Notes: generated by a model not told the origin, from the sequence alone. DNA of 64,000 bases from CAVRXQ01 sp963838845 (GCA_963838845.1 CAWISR010000003.1:992001-1056000); one strand, 5' to 3'. Positions 25,297 through 33,955 are shown, numbered from the stretch's first letter. Translations and numbers: made by a program.

Positions 25297-26305
25297 CGCT
25301 CCCCACATACGCGCCGGTGAGCTGCTTGCGACGCTGCATCAAAAGGTCGTTCAGGAGGCTCGACGCCCCGAAGCGGAAGTGCCCGGCGTCGAGCCAGTCC
25401 GGTCCCGCCGTCTCGTTCACGACGACGAGGTACCTGATCGCGTCCTTGGAGTGCCGGATCCCGCCGGCGACCTTCACGCCGACGCGGATGCCAGTCACTT
25501 GCGCAAAGTCGCGCACCGCCTCGAGCATCACGAGTGCGACCGGCAGCGTCGCGGCGGGGGTCACCTTGCCCGTCGAGGTCTTGAGGAAATCGGCACCCCC
25601 CAACATCGCGATCCACGACGCACGGCGCACGTTGTCGTATGTCGCGAGCTCGCCGGTCTCGAGGATCACCTTGAGGTGCACCGGCCCGCAGGTCTCCTTC
25701 ACGACGCGAACTTCGTCGAGCACCTCGACGTAGCGGCCCGTCAGGAACGCGCCGCGATCGATCACCATGTCGACTTCGTCGGCGCCGGCGTCGATCGCGT
25801 CTTGGACGTCGGCAAGCTTGACGGAGCGTGTCGCGCGTCCCGAGGGAAATGCCGTCGCGACCGAAGCGACTTTGACGGGGGAGCCGGCGAGATCGCGCTT
25901 TGCCGTTGCGACGAGATCGGGGTAGACGCAGACCGCGGCGACGGGCGGAACCGACGCGTCGGCCGGGTCCGGTTGGCGGGCTTTGTCACACAGTGAACGC
26001 ACCTTGCCCGGGGTGTCGGCCCCTTCGAGTGTCGTGAGATCGACCATCGAGATCGCCCGCTCGAGCGCCCAGATCTTCGAACCGGCCTTGATCGAGCGCG
26101 TCGACAGCGAGGCGACCCGGGCTTCCGCACCGACCTGGTCGACGCCGGGAAGGCCGTGCAGGTAGCGGCGGAGGGCGGCCTCGGAACGGACGACGTCGGC
26201 GAGCCGCGTGTCGATAAGCGCCCCGGAAGGACGCGTTGTCATCGAGAGGTTCAACTCGGGCTCCCGCTCACCGACGCGCTCGGCGGCGGGCGAGGTGCTC
26301 GTCAT
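25277..26305 (-). CDS. deoC: deoxyribose-phosphate aldolase
   Basis: The 342-aa class I aldolase cleaves 2-deoxyribose-5-phosphate to glyceraldehyde-3-phosphate and acetaldehyde. The Schiff-base Lys242 is in DFLKTSTGK; LKVILETGEL and GVKVAGGIR carry the other active-site residues, and VCVYPDLV is typical. The length fits the long, DERA-like subgroup rather than the 220-260-aa type. The ATG at 26305 is chosen from several in a frame open to 26446, because a GAGAGGA lies upstream. First gene of the operon with the ALDH pair and upp; an inverted repeat lies 26 nt upstream. Confidence 0.93.
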   Translation of the reverse strand: MTSTSPAAERVGEREPELNLSMTTRPSGALIDTRLADVVRSEAALRRYLHGLPGVDQVGAEARVASLSTRSIKAGSKIWALERAISMVDLTTLEGADTPGKVRSLCDKARQPDPADASVPPVAAVCVYPDLVATAKRDLAGSPVKVASVATAFPSGRATRSVKLADVQDAIDAGADEVDMVIDRGAFLTGRYVEVLDEVRVVKETCGPVHLKVILETGELATYDNVRRASWIAMLGGADFLKTSTGKVTPAATLPVALVMLEAVRDFAQVTGIRVGVKVAGGIRHSKDAIRYLVVVNETAGPDWLDAGHFRFGASSLLNDLLMQRRKQLTGAYVGSDDFSID

Positions 26306-26331
26306 GGCGTGCTCGGTTCCTCTCCCGCATC

Positions 26332-26350
26332 GCCGCACCCGGAGTGCGGC
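26332..26350. promoter_or_regulatory. inverted repeat between deoC and the divergent phosphodiesterase gene
   Basis: GCCGCAC-CCGGA-GTGCGGC is a perfect 7-bp inverted repeat with a 5-nt centre in the 109-nt divergent gap. Position suits an operator for the deoC operon, but no regulator gene is adjacent, and a chance GC hairpin cannot be excluded. Confidence 0.35.
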
Positions 26351-26414
26351 CGCGTTCATCCTAATGAGGGGGAGAAAACGCCCAGCGGAGCACCGGGGCC
26401 GATAGAAAGCGGAG

Positions 26415-27272
26415 GTGGCCAATCCATGGCTCAAGCGCCGGGTCATCGCCTATGCCCATCAGGGCGGAGAGCTCGAGGCGCCGTCCTCGACGCTCTACGC
26501 GATTGAGCGGGCGATCGGCATCGGAGCGACCGGCATCGAGCTCGACGTCCACGCGACCAAAGACGGAGAGCTCGTCGTTTGCCACGATCCGACGGTCGAC
26601 CGGACGGCAGACGGTACGGGGGCGATCGCGACGATGACGCTCGACGAGCTGCGCCGGCTCGACAACGCGCACTGGTTCGTCACTGGAAAAGCCGCCGTTC
26701 ACGGACGTTCGAAGGACGACTACCCCTTGCGCGGCCGTGCACCGGCCGATCGGCGATACGGCGTCGCGACACTCGCTGAGGTACTCGAGGTCATCGGCGG
26801 ATGCGCGCTCAACCTCGACATCAAACAGACCACGCCTGAGGTCGCGCCGTACGAAGAGAGGCTCGCTGCGGTTCTGACGAACTTTTGCCGACCGAACCTT
26901 GTGATCGTCGCTTCGTTCCACGACGCCGCGACGGAGCGATTCCGCCGGCTGGCGCCCGACATCGGCACCTCGCCGGGACAGAACGAGGTGATGGCGTTCG
27001 TCCAATCGGTCGCACGAGGTGAAGATCCGGACCCGGCCATCGCCCGGCACGCCGCGATCCAGGTTCCGCCCCGGGCGATGGGCGTCGACCTCGTCACCGA
27101 GGCGTTCGTCGCGTGCGCGCACGACCTCGGTCTCGCGGTCCACGTCTGGACGGTCGACGAACCTCAGGAGATCATGCGGCTGTGTCGCCTCGGCGTCGAC
27201 GGCGTGATGTCGGATCGTCCTTCGAGGCTCGTCGAGACTCTTGGCGCTCTCGACTGTGCGTGGACGGGGTGA
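26415..27272 (+). CDS. glycerophosphodiester phosphodiesterase
   Basis: The 285-aa GDPD-fold enzyme hydrolyses glycerophosphodiesters to glycerol-3-phosphate and alcohol. Conserved residues are AHQGGELEAPSSTL (catalytic His and Glu), ELDVHATKDGELVVCHDPTVDRT (metal Glu/Asp and second His), LNLDIK, and VWTVDEPQEIMRLCRLGVDGVMSDRP. No signal peptide is seen, so it is cytoplasmic. The GTG at 26415 is an uncertain start: a GGAGG abuts it with no spacing. It is divergent from deoC and convergent with the bL37-like gene 8 nt away. Confidence 0.9.
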   Translation: MANPWLKRRVIAYAHQGGELEAPSSTLYAIERAIGIGATGIELDVHATKDGELVVCHDPTVDRTADGTGAIATMTLDELRRLDNAHWFVTGKAAVHGRSKDDYPLRGRAPADRRYGVATLAEVLEVIGGCALNLDIKQTTPEVAPYEERLAAVLTNFCRPNLVIVASFHDAATERFRRLAPDIGTSPGQNEVMAFVQSVARGEDPDPAIARHAAIQVPPRAMGVDLVTEAFVACAHDLGLAVHVWTVDEPQEIMRLCRLGVDGVMSDRPSRLVETLGALDCAWTG

Positions 27273-27280
27273 GCGAGCAG

Positions 27281-27364
27281 TCAGCCGCGACCGCAGTTCG
27301 GCTTCTTGCCGTGGTTCGCGTTCTTCTTCTTGCGCAGCTTGCGCTTGACCGTTCGCTTCGACAC
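27281..27364 (-). CDS. actinobacterial ribosomal protein bL37-like, 27 aa
   Basis: This is a tiny, strongly basic protein of 27 residues, beginning MSKRTVKRKLRKKK and ending NANHGKKPNCGRG. Actinobacterial bL37 proteins (about 24 aa, seen in mycobacterial ribosome structures) share the basic run followed by ANHGKRPN, so the match is by motif. The frame is open further upstream, but the GTG at 27364 has a -10 box (TACAGT) 8 nt before it, which suits a leaderless mRNA. It would sit in the large subunit. It converges with the phosphodiesterase gene and diverges from ychF. Confidence 0.75.
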   Translation of the reverse strand: MSKRTVKRKLRKKKNANHGKKPNCGRG

Positions 27365-27372
27365 GGCCGGTA

Positions 27373-27378
27373 ACTGTA
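27373..27378 (-). promoter_or_regulatory. -10 box for the bL37-like gene
   Basis: On the minus strand TACAGT ends 8 nt before the GTG at 27364, and no ribosome site lies between, so a leaderless transcript is likely. Confidence 0.5.
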
Positions 27379-27392
27379 GCGGGATCGGCATG

Positions 27393-27398
27393 TAGCCT
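27393..27398 (+). promoter_or_regulatory. -10 box for ychF
   Basis: TAGCCT lies 9 nt before the ychF ATG at 27408. Transcription would begin at or within a base or two of the start codon. This forms a compact divergent pair with the bL37-like promoter. Confidence 0.45.
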
Positions 27399-27407
27399 CG
27401 AACCGCA

Positions 27408-28484
27408 ATGGAGCGAGTCGGTCTCGTGGGCCTGCCGAATGCCGGCAAATCGCTGTTGTTCAATGCGCTGACGGGTGGGAGCGTCCCGGTCGCGACGCAT
27501 CCCTTCACGACGACCGAGACCACGGTCGGCGTCGCGCACGTCCCGGATCATCGCCTTGACGCGCTGGCGAAGATGAGCGCGAGCCGCAAGGTCGTCGAAG
27601 CCGCGGTCGAGGTGGTCGACATAGCGGGACTCGTCGCCGGTGCCGAACACGGGGAAGGGCTTGGTAACCGGTTCCTCGCCGGGATCCGCGAGGTTGATGC
27701 GCTCTGTCTCGTGCTTCGCAGCTTTTCCGGCGACGAAGTCAGTGGCGAGCGCGATCCACTCGCGGCGTTGTCGGTGCTCGAGCTCGAGCTCGTCCTCGCC
27801 GACGTGGCATCAATCGATGCCCAGATCACGAAACAGCAAAAGGCTGCGCGCATGAATCCGGCGCTATCCGGTGCGGTCGACGCCATGAACGCCGCCCATG
27901 ACGTCCTGCAATCGGGGACGCCGCTGTATCGGTCGTCACTTCCGAAGGAAACCCGCGCGGCGCTTGCGTCGCTCTTCTTGCTTACGAACAAACCGGTGTT
28001 CTGCGTCGTCAACATCGCCGAAGACGAGATTGCCGATTCCGACGCCATCGTGAAACTTGTTGCCCACGAGCTCGGCGGACACACCGAGGTACTGGCGGTG
28101 AGCGTCGCGCTCGAAGCAGAGGCCCGCCTCTTGGACGCGGCGGACCGGGCGGAGATGCTCGAAGGACTCGGTCTCGGCGCGGGTGCGCTGCCGCGCGTGG
28201 CACGCGCGCTGTACGAGACGGTCGGACGCTGGACGTTCCTCACGACCGGCGAGAAAGAGTCGCGGGCGTGGACCTTCAGGCGCGGCGCGAAGGCTCCCGA
28301 ATGCGCGGGGGTGATCCACTCCGACCTGCAGCGCGGTTTCATCCGCGCCGAAGTGATCGCGTGGGACGAACTCCTCGCGTTCGGGTCCTGGCAGGCCGCG
28401 AAAGCAGCGGGCAAGATCCGTCTCGAGGGCAAGGAGTACGGCGTGCAAGACGGCGATACCCTCGAGATTCGGTTCAACGTTTGA
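27408..28484 (+). CDS. ychF: Obg-like ATPase YchF
   Basis: The 358-aa TRAFAC-class P-loop protein has GLPNAGKS (G1, residues 8-15), the HPFTT switch, DIAGLV (G3), an NKPVFCVVN segment and a C-terminal TGS-like domain ending in DGDTLEIRFNV. YchF/OLA1 proteins bind ATP and associate with ribosomes and stress responses. Length is close to the usual 363 aa. The gene begins right after a probable leaderless promoter and is followed by a DUF192 gene. Confidence 0.95.
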   Translation: MERVGLVGLPNAGKSLLFNALTGGSVPVATHPFTTTETTVGVAHVPDHRLDALAKMSASRKVVEAAVEVVDIAGLVAGAEHGEGLGNRFLAGIREVDALCLVLRSFSGDEVSGERDPLAALSVLELELVLADVASIDAQITKQQKAARMNPALSGAVDAMNAAHDVLQSGTPLYRSSLPKETRAALASLFLLTNKPVFCVVNIAEDEIADSDAIVKLVAHELGGHTEVLAVSVALEAEARLLDAADRAEMLEGLGLGAGALPRVARALYETVGRWTFLTTGEKESRAWTFRRGAKAPECAGVIHSDLQRGFIRAEVIAWDELLAFGSWQAAKAAGKIRLEGKEYGVQDGDTLEIRFNV

Positions 28485-28541
28485 TCGGGGGGAGCGGCCG
28501 CAGAGCGGTCGGGCGTCCAACACGGGGATGAGGAGAACTGA

Positions 28542-28871
28542 GTGGCCTGGCTGTTGCGCGGCGGTGATGTGCTCGCGAGCCTCGACTTGGCGCGTTCGTG
28601 GCGGGACCGGGCGATCGGGCTGATCGGACGGCGGTCATACGAAGGCGGGATGCTCATCGAGCCCTGTCGCTCGGTGCACACGATCGGTGTCCGCTTCCCG
28701 CTTGACGTTGCGTTTTTGGACGAGCAGCGCGTTGTCATCGCGATGACTCGCATGGCGCCGAATCGCGTCGGCATGCCTCGGCGCACAGCCCGCTCGGTGC
28801 TCGAAGCGAAAGCCGGCGCGTTCGAACGGTGGAATCTCGCGCTCGGAGACAAACTCGAAGTGAAGGAGTGA
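28542..28871 (+). CDS. DUF192-family protein
   Basis: The 109-aa single-domain DUF192 protein has the typical SWRDRAIGLIGRRSYEGGML start, the CRSVHTIGVRFPLDVAFLD core and a C-terminal ALGDKLEV. The family function is unknown. The GTG at 28542 follows GATGAGGAGA with normal spacing. Its stop overlaps the rsmI start (GTGA), so the two are coupled. Confidence 0.88.
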   Translation: MAWLLRGGDVLASLDLARSWRDRAIGLIGRRSYEGGMLIEPCRSVHTIGVRFPLDVAFLDEQRVVIAMTRMAPNRVGMPRRTARSVLEAKAGAFERWNLALGDKLEVKE

Positions 28872-29794
28872 GCACGCCGCGTCATGTCAGAGTGATCGAA
28901 CGGAATTCGGCGCGACTCGCTGTCGTCTCCACGCCAATAGGAAATGTGGACGACCTGTCACGTCGCGCCATCGACGTGCTGTCATCCGCAGACCTCATCC
29001 TCTGTGAGGACACCCGGCACTCCGGGATTTTGTTCAGCCGCGTCGGCGTCGAAAAGCGTCGGCTCGTCTCGCTCAACGCCCACAACGAGACCGCCCGCAT
29101 CGCGATGGCGCTCGACGCGTTGGGGCGGGACGAGGACGTCGCGCTGGTGTCCGACGCCGGCACCCCGCTCGTCTCCGACCCGGGTGCGCGGCTCGTCGCT
29201 GCGGTGATCGATGCCGGTTTTCCGGTCGTCGCGGTCCCGGGACCATCCGCCGCGCTCGCAGCGCTCGTCGTGAGCGGTTTCGACACGAGCCGCTTCGCGT
29301 TCTTTGGTTTCTTACCAAAGTCGGGCCGGGTTCGCGCCGAGCGGATCGACGCGATCGCGAAAGCGACGATTCCGTCGATCGTCTTCGAGTCGCCGCGCCG
29401 GCTCGAGGCGACACTCTTTGACCTCGAGGCGTTGACCGGAGACCGCCGGCGCATCGTCGTCGCTCGGGAACTCACGAAGCTCTTCGAGGATGTCTGGCGC
29501 GGTTCGATCGGCGAGGGCCTGGAACGTGCTCGGTCGGTGGAACCGATCGGTGAGCACGTCGTGGTTGTCGAGGGAACAAGCGCGCCGTCCGAAGCCGGAG
29601 GGGAATCGATCCGTGCGTCGCTCTCCGCGCTCATCGATGCCGGCCTGTCGCCGGGTGATGCTGCGCGCGCCGTGGAGGTTCTTCTCGGCGTGCCGCACCG
29701 CGTCGCGTACACGCAACGTCTTGCGCTCGAAGGGAAAATTGGGGAAGCGGCCGGGGAGGCGACGCGTCGACCCCGAAAGACCAATCGCGCCTGA
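28868..29794 (+). CDS. rsmI: 16S rRNA (cytidine-1402-2'-O)-methyltransferase
   Basis: The 308-aa SAM-dependent tetrapyrrole-methylase-fold enzyme modifies the ribosomal P-site base C1402. Signatures are AVVSTPIGNVDDLSRRAIDVL, ILCEDTRHSG, LVSDAGTPLVSDPGARLV and VPGPSAALAALVVSG. The GTG at 28868 overlaps the DUF192 stop and follows AAGGA; the open frame 13 codons upstream is not needed. Length is slightly above the usual 280-290 because of a longer C-terminal tail. Confidence 0.95.
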   Translation: MSTPRHVRVIERNSARLAVVSTPIGNVDDLSRRAIDVLSSADLILCEDTRHSGILFSRVGVEKRRLVSLNAHNETARIAMALDALGRDEDVALVSDAGTPLVSDPGARLVAAVIDAGFPVVAVPGPSAALAALVVSGFDTSRFAFFGFLPKSGRVRAERIDAIAKATIPSIVFESPRRLEATLFDLEALTGDRRRIVVARELTKLFEDVWRGSIGEGLERARSVEPIGEHVVVVEGTSAPSEAGGESIRASLSALIDAGLSPGDAARAVEVLLGVPHRVAYTQRLALEGKIGEAAGEATRRPRKTNRA

Positions 29795-29798
29795 ACAC

Positions 29799-29804
29799 TA
29801 CGCT
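29799..29804 (+). promoter_or_regulatory. -10 box for metG
   Basis: TACGCT lies 6 nt before the metG GTG at 29811, and the 16-nt gap after rsmI has no ribosome site. This suggests an internal leaderless promoter. Confidence 0.45.
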
Positions 29805-29810
29805 GAACTG

Positions 29811-31346
29811 GTGCGCGGCACCTTCTACGTCACAACACCGATCTACTACGTCAACGACCGGCCCCACCTCGGCACGGCGTACACGATGGTGCTCGCCGAC
29901 GCGTTCGCTCGTTGGCACCGCCTCGTCGGCGACGAAGTTCGCTTCCTCACCGGCACCGATGAGCACGGCCTGAAGGCCGTCCGGGCCGCCGAGGCGGCGG
30001 GGAAATCCCCGCAAGCCTGGGTCGACGAAACGAGCAAGTACTTCTCCGATGCCTGGCGCGCGCTCGACATCTCCAATGACGACTTCATCCGCACGACGGA
30101 GAAGCGTCACGAAGACGCCGTCGCGAGATTCCTGCAAGCGATCCAGGACAACGGGTACATCTACAAGGGCACGTATGCCGGCTGGTACTGCGTCTCGTGC
30201 GAGGCCTACTACCACGAGGACGAGCTCGTCGACGGACACTTGTGTCCGATCCACGGCACCGAGGCCGAGTGGCTGACGGAGGAGAACTACTTCTTCGCTC
30301 TGTCGCGCCTTTCTGACGCGCTCACGGATTGGTACGCCGCCGTGCCCGACGCCGTCGTGCCGGAGATACGCAGGAACGAAGCGCTCGGTCTCATTCGTAC
30401 TGGCCTCGAGGACGTCTCGATCTCTCGCACGGCGTTCGCATGGGGCGTGCGCGTACCTTGGGACGAGGCCCACGTCGTCTACGTGTGGTTCGACGCGCTG
30501 ATCAATTACGTGACCGCCGCGGGTTATGGCACCGACGATGCCGCATTCGAAAAGTGGTGGCCCGCCGTCCACCACGTGATCGGAAAGGACATCGTTCGCT
30601 TCCATTGCGTGTGGTGGCCGGCGATGTGTATCGCGGCCGGCGTCGCGCCGCCGCGACAGGTGCTCGCGCACGGTTGGCTACTCGTCGCAGGCGAGAAGAT
30701 GTCGAAGTCGAAGGCAAATCAGATCGATCCGGTGCAGCTCGCCGACGACGTCGGACTCGACCCGCTCCGCTACCACCTGTTGCGTGACATCGCCTTCGGC
30801 AACGACGGCGAGTTCAGCTACGAGGGGTTGATCGAGCGCTACAACGCCGACCTTGCGAACAACCTCGGCAACCTGGTGCAACGCGTCGCGACCGTCGTGC
30901 AGCAAAAGTGCGGTGGCATCGGACCGCGCCCGCAACCGGCCGGTTCGGCCTCGCGGCTCTCTCTGCTCGTCAGCGAAACGGCGCTGGGTGCGGCCGCAGC
31001 GTGGGAGCGCGCGGACCCGAAGGGGGCGCTCGAAGCGACGTGGCAGCTGATCCGCGACGCGAACACCGAACTCGAGACGAACGAGCCGTGGAAGCGTCCG
31101 CCCGGCGAGGCGGTCGAAGCGATCCTGGGCGACGCCCTCGAGGTTCTGCGGATCGTCGCCGTCCTCGTCTCGCCGGCGATGCCGCGGGTCGCCCGCGAGA
31201 TCTGGCGGAGACTTGGTTTGCCTGGCGAGGTCGACGAGCCCGGCGCTGTTGAGCGCGGCGCGCTCGCGTGGGGCGGTTATCCGGGTGGACTCCCGGTGGA
31301 GAAGGGCGCGCCGCTGTTTCCTCGGCGACACGCAGCCGCGTCGTGA
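29811..31346 (+). CDS. metG: methionyl-tRNA synthetase
   Basis: The 511-aa class I synthetase charges tRNA-Met. The HIGH-type motif is PHLGT (residues 18-22), and the KMSKS loop is at about 296-300. A CxxC...CPIH zinc-type knuckle occurs at CVSCEAYYHEDELVDGHLC. The frame is open upstream to 29490, but that part overlaps rsmI; the GTG at 29811 gives the expected N-terminus (RGTFYVTTPIYYVND). It lacks a C-terminal tRNA-binding extension, matching the short actinobacterial form. The stop overlaps tatD by 4 nt. Confidence 0.95.
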   Translation: MRGTFYVTTPIYYVNDRPHLGTAYTMVLADAFARWHRLVGDEVRFLTGTDEHGLKAVRAAEAAGKSPQAWVDETSKYFSDAWRALDISNDDFIRTTEKRHEDAVARFLQAIQDNGYIYKGTYAGWYCVSCEAYYHEDELVDGHLCPIHGTEAEWLTEENYFFALSRLSDALTDWYAAVPDAVVPEIRRNEALGLIRTGLEDVSISRTAFAWGVRVPWDEAHVVYVWFDALINYVTAAGYGTDDAAFEKWWPAVHHVIGKDIVRFHCVWWPAMCIAAGVAPPRQVLAHGWLLVAGEKMSKSKANQIDPVQLADDVGLDPLRYHLLRDIAFGNDGEFSYEGLIERYNADLANNLGNLVQRVATVVQQKCGGIGPRPQPAGSASRLSLLVSETALGAAAAWERADPKGALEATWQLIRDANTELETNEPWKRPPGEAVEAILGDALEVLRIVAVLVSPAMPRVAREIWRRLGLPGEVDEPGAVERGALAWGGYPGGLPVEKGAPLFPRRHAAAS

Positions 31347-32170
31347 ACGACGCGGTCACGACTGGCCTTTGGACCGACACCCACTGCCACGTTCAGGAGT
31401 CGTATCTGAAAGACCCGTCGGGCAACGACGGGGTCTTCGAAAGAGCGGTGCGAGCGTCGGTCGGCCGCATCGTCTGTGTCGGCACCGATGAGGTTGCCTC
31501 GCGCGAGGCCGTCGAGCTCGCGCAGGCGAGAGCCGGATCCGGCGCGCCGCCGTTGACGTGGGCGACGGTTGGACTCCACCCGCACGAGGCTTCGCATGGC
31601 CTCGAACCGGTGAAGCGATTGCTCGAACAGACCGCCTCGGCGGATCGCCATCCGGGATCAGTTGTCGCGGTGGGCGAATGCGGTCTCGACTACTTCTACG
31701 ACCACTCGCCGCGCGACGTGCAGCGAGAGGTGTTCGCCGAACAGATCGCGCTCGCGAAGCGATTCGAACTCGCGCTCGTCGTCCACACACGTGACGCCTG
31801 GGACGACACGGCCGACGTTCTGGCGTCCGAGGGAGTGCCGGAACGAACCGTGATTCATTGCTTCACGGGCGGACCGGAAGAAGCGAAGCGCATGCTCGAC
31901 CTCGGTGCTTATCTCTCTTTCAGTGGCATCGTCACCTTCAAGAATGCCGACGAGCCGCGTGCGGCCGCCAAAATGTGCCCGGCCGATCGGCTCCTCGTCG
32001 AAACGGATGCGCCGTTTCTGACCCCGGTGCCGCATCGGGGCCACCTGAATGAGCCCGCTTTTGTCGCGATCGTCGGCGCGGCGGTCGCGAACCTGCGCGA
32101 CGTCGACGAGCTGGAGCTCGCCGAGTCTTCAAGCGCGAACGCGGCGAGCATGTTCAACCTCGACCTGTGA
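31343..32170 (+). CDS. tatD: TatD-family metal-dependent deoxyribonuclease
   Basis: The 275-aa TIM-barrel hydrolase has metal ligands in TDTHCHV, GECGLDYFYDHS, VVHTRDAW, HCFTGGPEE and VETDAPFLTP. TatD enzymes are 3'-5' nucleases or related phosphohydrolases. The GTG at 31343 overlaps the metG stop, and its own stop overlaps rsmA, forming the widely conserved metG-tatD-rsmA-ispE string. Confidence 0.94.
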   Translation: MNDAVTTGLWTDTHCHVQESYLKDPSGNDGVFERAVRASVGRIVCVGTDEVASREAVELAQARAGSGAPPLTWATVGLHPHEASHGLEPVKRLLEQTASADRHPGSVVAVGECGLDYFYDHSPRDVQREVFAEQIALAKRFELALVVHTRDAWDDTADVLASEGVPERTVIHCFTGGPEEAKRMLDLGAYLSFSGIVTFKNADEPRAAAKMCPADRLLVETDAPFLTPVPHRGHLNEPAFVAIVGAAVANLRDVDELELAESSSANAASMFNLDL

Positions 32171-33045
32171 CGAGCCTTTCCGGAGTGCCGACGCTCGGTC
32201 GCAACGAGATTCGTCGATTGCTCGACGAGGCCGGGGTTACTCCGAGTCGGCTTCGTGGCCAGAACTTCCTCGTCGATCCGAATACGGCCGAGCACATCGT
32301 GCGCCGTGCGGGGGTCACCAAGAACGACCGCGTCGTGGAGGTCGGGGCGGGCCTTGGGTCGCTGACCCGGGCGCTCGCGTTGACTGGCGCCCACGTCCTC
32401 GCGGTGGAGATCGATGGGCGCCTCGCGTCGTACCTGTCGGGGCATATGCCCTCCAACGTCAGAGTCGTCCGCGCCGACGCGATGACCTGCGACTGGGAGG
32501 CGGTCCTTGGTTGCGAAGATGATCCCGGTCACAACTGGTTGCTCGTCGCGAACCTTCCGTACAACATCGCGACTCCGCTGATCATTGCGCTGTTACGCGA
32601 TGTTGCGTGTATCGAACGGATGCTCGTCATGGTGCAGTCCGAGGTTGCGGATCGGCTCGCGAGCCCTCCCGGGAGTCGCGTGTACGGAGCGGCGACGGTG
32701 AGGCTCGCGTACTTTGCCACCGCGAGAGTCGTCGGTCGCATCCCGCCCGACGTCTTTTACCCCCGCCCGAAGGTGGAGTCTGCACTCCTTCAGATCGAAC
32801 GCCGGGCCACCGCCGCTGTCAGCGAAGACGTCGCCAGCTACGACGAGATCGACGAGCTCGTCCGGGCGGGATTTGGCTCGAGGCGGAAGATGCTGCGTCG
32901 TGCGCTCGCTGCGACGGTTTCGCTTGATGCGTTCGAATGTGCGGACATCGACCCGAAGAGCCGTGCAGAGCAACTGGACGTCGCTGCCTGGGGCAAGCTT
33001 GCGGGATGCAGGAAGTCCACCGCGAAGTCGCGCGCGCCAAGCTGA
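32167..33045 (+). CDS. rsmA: 16S rRNA dimethyladenosine transferase
   Basis: The 292-aa KsgA-type enzyme dimethylates the two adjacent adenines near the 3' end of 16S rRNA. Motifs are RGQNFLVDPNTAEHIV, VVEVGAGLGSLTRAL, VEIDGRLASYL, the catalytic NLPYNIATPL and FYPRPKVESALL. The GTG start overlaps tatD by 4 nt. The 3' end overlaps ispE by 40 nt, an unusually long coupling for this operon. Confidence 0.95.
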   Translation: MTSLSGVPTLGRNEIRRLLDEAGVTPSRLRGQNFLVDPNTAEHIVRRAGVTKNDRVVEVGAGLGSLTRALALTGAHVLAVEIDGRLASYLSGHMPSNVRVVRADAMTCDWEAVLGCEDDPGHNWLLVANLPYNIATPLIIALLRDVACIERMLVMVQSEVADRLASPPGSRVYGAATVRLAYFATARVVGRIPPDVFYPRPKVESALLQIERRATAAVSEDVASYDEIDELVRAGFGSRRKMLRRALAATVSLDAFECADIDPKSRAEQLDVAAWGKLAGCRKSTAKSRAPS

Positions 33046-33806
33046 CCCGGTCGTTACGGGTCCTCGGTCGTCGCGCCGACGGGTACCACACGATCGAATC
33101 GGAGATGATCACTCTCGACCTCGCGGACGAGCTCGAGTTCGCGCAAGGGACAGGGCTTGAGCTTTTCGACGCGATCGAGTGGATCGGCGCACGTCCGATC
33201 GATCTCGGCGCGGTGATCGCGCCGGGGCGCAACCTTGTCGAGAGCGCCCTTCTCCTCGTCGGACGCGAGGCCCGGATCTCTCTCAAGAAGCGAATTCCTC
33301 CGGGCGCCGGACTTGGTGGTGGTTCAGCGGACGCCGCTGCGGTGTTGCGCTGGGCGGGTGAAAACGACATCGAGAAAGCCGCACGTCTTGGCGCGGACGT
33401 GCCGTTCTGCCTGTGGGGCGGACACGCGAGCGTCGGCGGCATCGGTGAGATCCTCGAACCGTTGCCGATGCTTGAAGCCTCGTTCGTCCTGCTCGTTCCC
33501 GCGATCGGTATCTCGACGGCGACCGTGTACGCCGCCTGCGACGAGCTCGGCCCGTCGGATGCCACGGAGAGCTCGAACGATCTCGAAAAGGCGTCGCTCG
33601 CGGTTGAACCGCGTCTGGCGCGCTATCGGGACCTGCTCCGTGATGTGTCTTCGCGCCGTCCGCAACTCGCCGGAAGCGGTGCGACCTGGTTCGTCGAGTG
33701 CACGCCCGATGAGGCGAAGCGCATCTGCGAGGAGGCGCGTTTCGCGGTCGTTGAAGCCGAACTGACCGCCGTCGTCTACGCGACGAAAACTGATGCTGAC
33801 GGATGA
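33006..33806 (+). CDS. ispE: 4-diphosphocytidyl-2-C-methyl-D-erythritol kinase
   Basis: The 266-aa GHMP kinase works in the MEP isoprenoid pathway. The ATP loop PPGAGLGGGSADAAA, the N-terminal AKLTRSLRVLGRRADGYH with substrate lysine, and the C-terminal LAGSGATWFVE support the call. The start is uncertain: ATG 33006 gives a correct N-terminus but overlaps rsmA by 40 nt. The protein is somewhat shorter than the usual 280-310 aa. It converges with the bS22 gene. Confidence 0.92.
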   Translation: MQEVHREVARAKLTRSLRVLGRRADGYHTIESEMITLDLADELEFAQGTGLELFDAIEWIGARPIDLGAVIAPGRNLVESALLLVGREARISLKKRIPPGAGLGGGSADAAAVLRWAGENDIEKAARLGADVPFCLWGGHASVGGIGEILEPLPMLEASFVLLVPAIGISTATVYAACDELGPSDATESSNDLEKASLAVEPRLARYRDLLRDVSSRRPQLAGSGATWFVECTPDEAKRICEEARFAVVEAELTAVVYATKTDADG

Positions 33807-33859
33807 TCGATCTCTGATGGTCCGCCGACGTTGTCGAGTCCGTGGCGCGAACGCCGAAG

Positions 33860-33955
33860 CTACTTCGTGCGCCTTTGCCAGCGTGTGCGCTTCAGCATCT
33901 TCTTGTGCTTCTTTTTGCGCATTCGCTTACGACGTTTTTTGATCAGCGATCCCAT
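33860..33955 (-). CDS. small ribosomal protein bS22 (AURKAIP1/COX24-domain), 31 aa
   Basis: The 31-aa, extremely basic protein opens MGSLIKKRRKRMRKKKHKK and ends in RTRWQRRTK. This matches the actinobacterial AURKAIP1/COX24-domain protein, seen as bS22 in mycobacterial 30S subunits. The longer open frame (to 34054) is not needed: the ATG at 33955 gives the family start, and a TATGGT -10 box lies 10 nt before it. In mycobacteria this gene is next to an excisionase-like HTH gene. Here that HTH gene is 10 kb away at 44.0 kb. Confidence 0.88.
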   Translation of the reverse strand: MGSLIKKRRKRMRKKKHKKMLKRTRWQRRTK

